In this document: one piece after another, positions 5,588 through 5,605 of the stretch
How positions within the stretch are numbered: position 1 is the stretch's first letter
How the letters are laid out: each line of letters begins with the position of its first letter
Source: OMOG01 sp041485845
Lineage (GTDB): Bacteria > Acidobacteriota > Terriglobia > Bryobacterales > Bryobacteraceae
Assembly (NCBI GenBank): GCA_041485845.1
Contig: JBGPKH010000601.1
Span: 1 to 5,605, forward strand
Direction of reading: 5' to 3'
DNA: 5,605 nt
Notes under the pieces: generated by a model
What the model was told of the DNA's origin: nothing
Seen by the model: the letters and a program-made list of their open reading frames with translations, nothing else
Databases searched by the model: none
Program-made: the position numbers and the translations under genes

Positions 5588-5605
5588 CTACTGCCGGGCG
5601 GACGG

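Noticed and set aside
1..5605. tRNA, rRNA, CRISPR array, riboswitch or insertion sequence
   Set aside because: No cloverleaf, regularly spaced repeats, known aptamer pattern, transposase motif or paired terminal repeats were seen on either strand.

Overview
The window holds two divergent gene sets separated by a roughly 500-base intergenic stretch, followed by a degraded right end. High GC, the style of the proteins (a carboxypeptidase-regulatory-like domain behind a Sec signal) and a linker peptide LPDGRGS that I associate with a dispersed repeat of Acidobacteriota suggest a chromosome fragment of an acidobacterium, possibly of the Solibacter/Bryobacter type. This placement is inference; no rRNA or marker gene is present.

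Left part, minus strand (3381 down to 1): a tight operon for reductive pyrimidine breakdown. Transcription order is beta-ureidopropionase (pydC, 3381-2512), a class III PLP aminotransferase (2456-1146) and the flavin/Fe-S subunit PreT of NAD-dependent dihydropyrimidine dehydrogenase (1149 down to beyond base 1, C-terminus missing). PreT with PreA would reduce uracil to dihydrouracil, a dihydropyrimidinase would open the ring, PydC would release beta-alanine, CO2 and ammonia, and the aminotransferase would move the beta-alanine amino group to a keto acid. PreA and the dihydropyrimidinase are not in the window; just past the left edge is the expected place. The aminotransferase stop and the PreT start overlap (GTGA). 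A G-quadruplex-type repeat lies in the 55-base pydC-aminotransferase spacer.

Middle (3382-3888): a perfect TATAAT -10 box for the pydC operon, with a short direct repeat and a perfect inverted repeat behind it. Next comes a broken duplicate of about 115 bases of pydC itself, including a 40-base block with one mismatch. After that is unassigned sequence and a weak plus-strand promoter candidate.

Right part, plus strand (3889-5303): two exported proteins, probably co-transcribed. The first has a signal peptide, a carboxypeptidase-regulatory-like beta-sandwich and four membrane helices, each with a histidine near its start, resembling a cytochrome b561-type heme protein. The second is a YceI-like periplasmic protein. 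E. coli also pairs a b561 homologue (YceJ) with YceI, so this looks like a variant of a known partnership with an added periplasmic domain.

End (5304-5605): a degraded open frame with an in-frame TGA and a helix-turn-helix-like segment, then two GC-rich hairpins resembling a dispersed intergenic repeat.
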